DNA from: Clostridiaceae bacterium
Lineage (GTDB): Bacteria > Bacillota > Clostridia > Clostridiales > Clostridiaceae
Direction: 5' to 3'
Length of the DNA: 6,470 nt
NCBI GenBank assembly: GCA_003510765.1
Contig: DOKV01000017.1
Location: 1-6,470, forward strand
Position numbers and translations under genes: made by a program. This document shows, in pieces, positions 6,434 through 6,470 of this stretch (position 1 is the first letter of the stretch; each line of letters opens with the position of its first letter). Under the pieces are notes generated by a model. That model had not been told where the DNA came from. It did no database searches and saw nothing but the letters and a program-made list of their open reading frames with translations.

Positions 6434-6470
6434 CGTAAGCGGTCAATAATGCACCGTATGGTAGACCTAG

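Overview
The window looks like an ordinary chromosomal segment of a low-to-moderate GC Gram-positive anaerobe, most likely Bacillota/Clostridia. This rests on strong purine-rich Shine-Dalgarno sites, GTG/TTG-type starts, sigma-A-like promoters, a large cytoplasmic PAS-GGDEF-HD-GYP protein and an extended TspO-like membrane protein, all usual in that group. The genus cannot be fixed from the sequence alone. I see no phage, transposon, CRISPR, tRNA or rRNA signal.

Layout. The left edge (2-595, + strand) carries the 3' part of a permuted papain-like (YiiX-type) Cys/His hydrolase whose true start appears to lie outside the window. It converges on ilvE (727-1797, - strand), and the two share a hairpin at 664-701. 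ilvE encodes a type II branched-chain aminotransferase and has its own clear promoter with a short leader. A 250-base non-coding stretch (about 1858-2106) separates it from a TspO/MBR-like membrane protein (2107-2943, - strand). Next comes a very strong intrinsic terminator (3053-3103) for the last gene, a 1019-residue five-PAS, GGDEF and HD-GYP protein (3121-6180, - strand). Its promoter lies in an AT-rich region (6181-6470) that also holds a near-exact direct repeat and a possible + strand promoter pointing out of the window.

Function. The genes look like separate transcription units rather than a pathway cluster. The terminator after the cyclic-di-GMP gene, and the separate ilvE promoter, argue against one operon. 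The most notable gene is the cyclic-di-GMP enzyme: both the synthesis site (GGDEF, with its inhibitory RxxD I-site) and the degradation site (HD-GYP, with all expected metal ligands) look intact, under five sensory PAS domains. I found no convincing evidence of an undescribed multi-gene system; the findings are mostly start-site corrections, domain oddities and regulatory structures.
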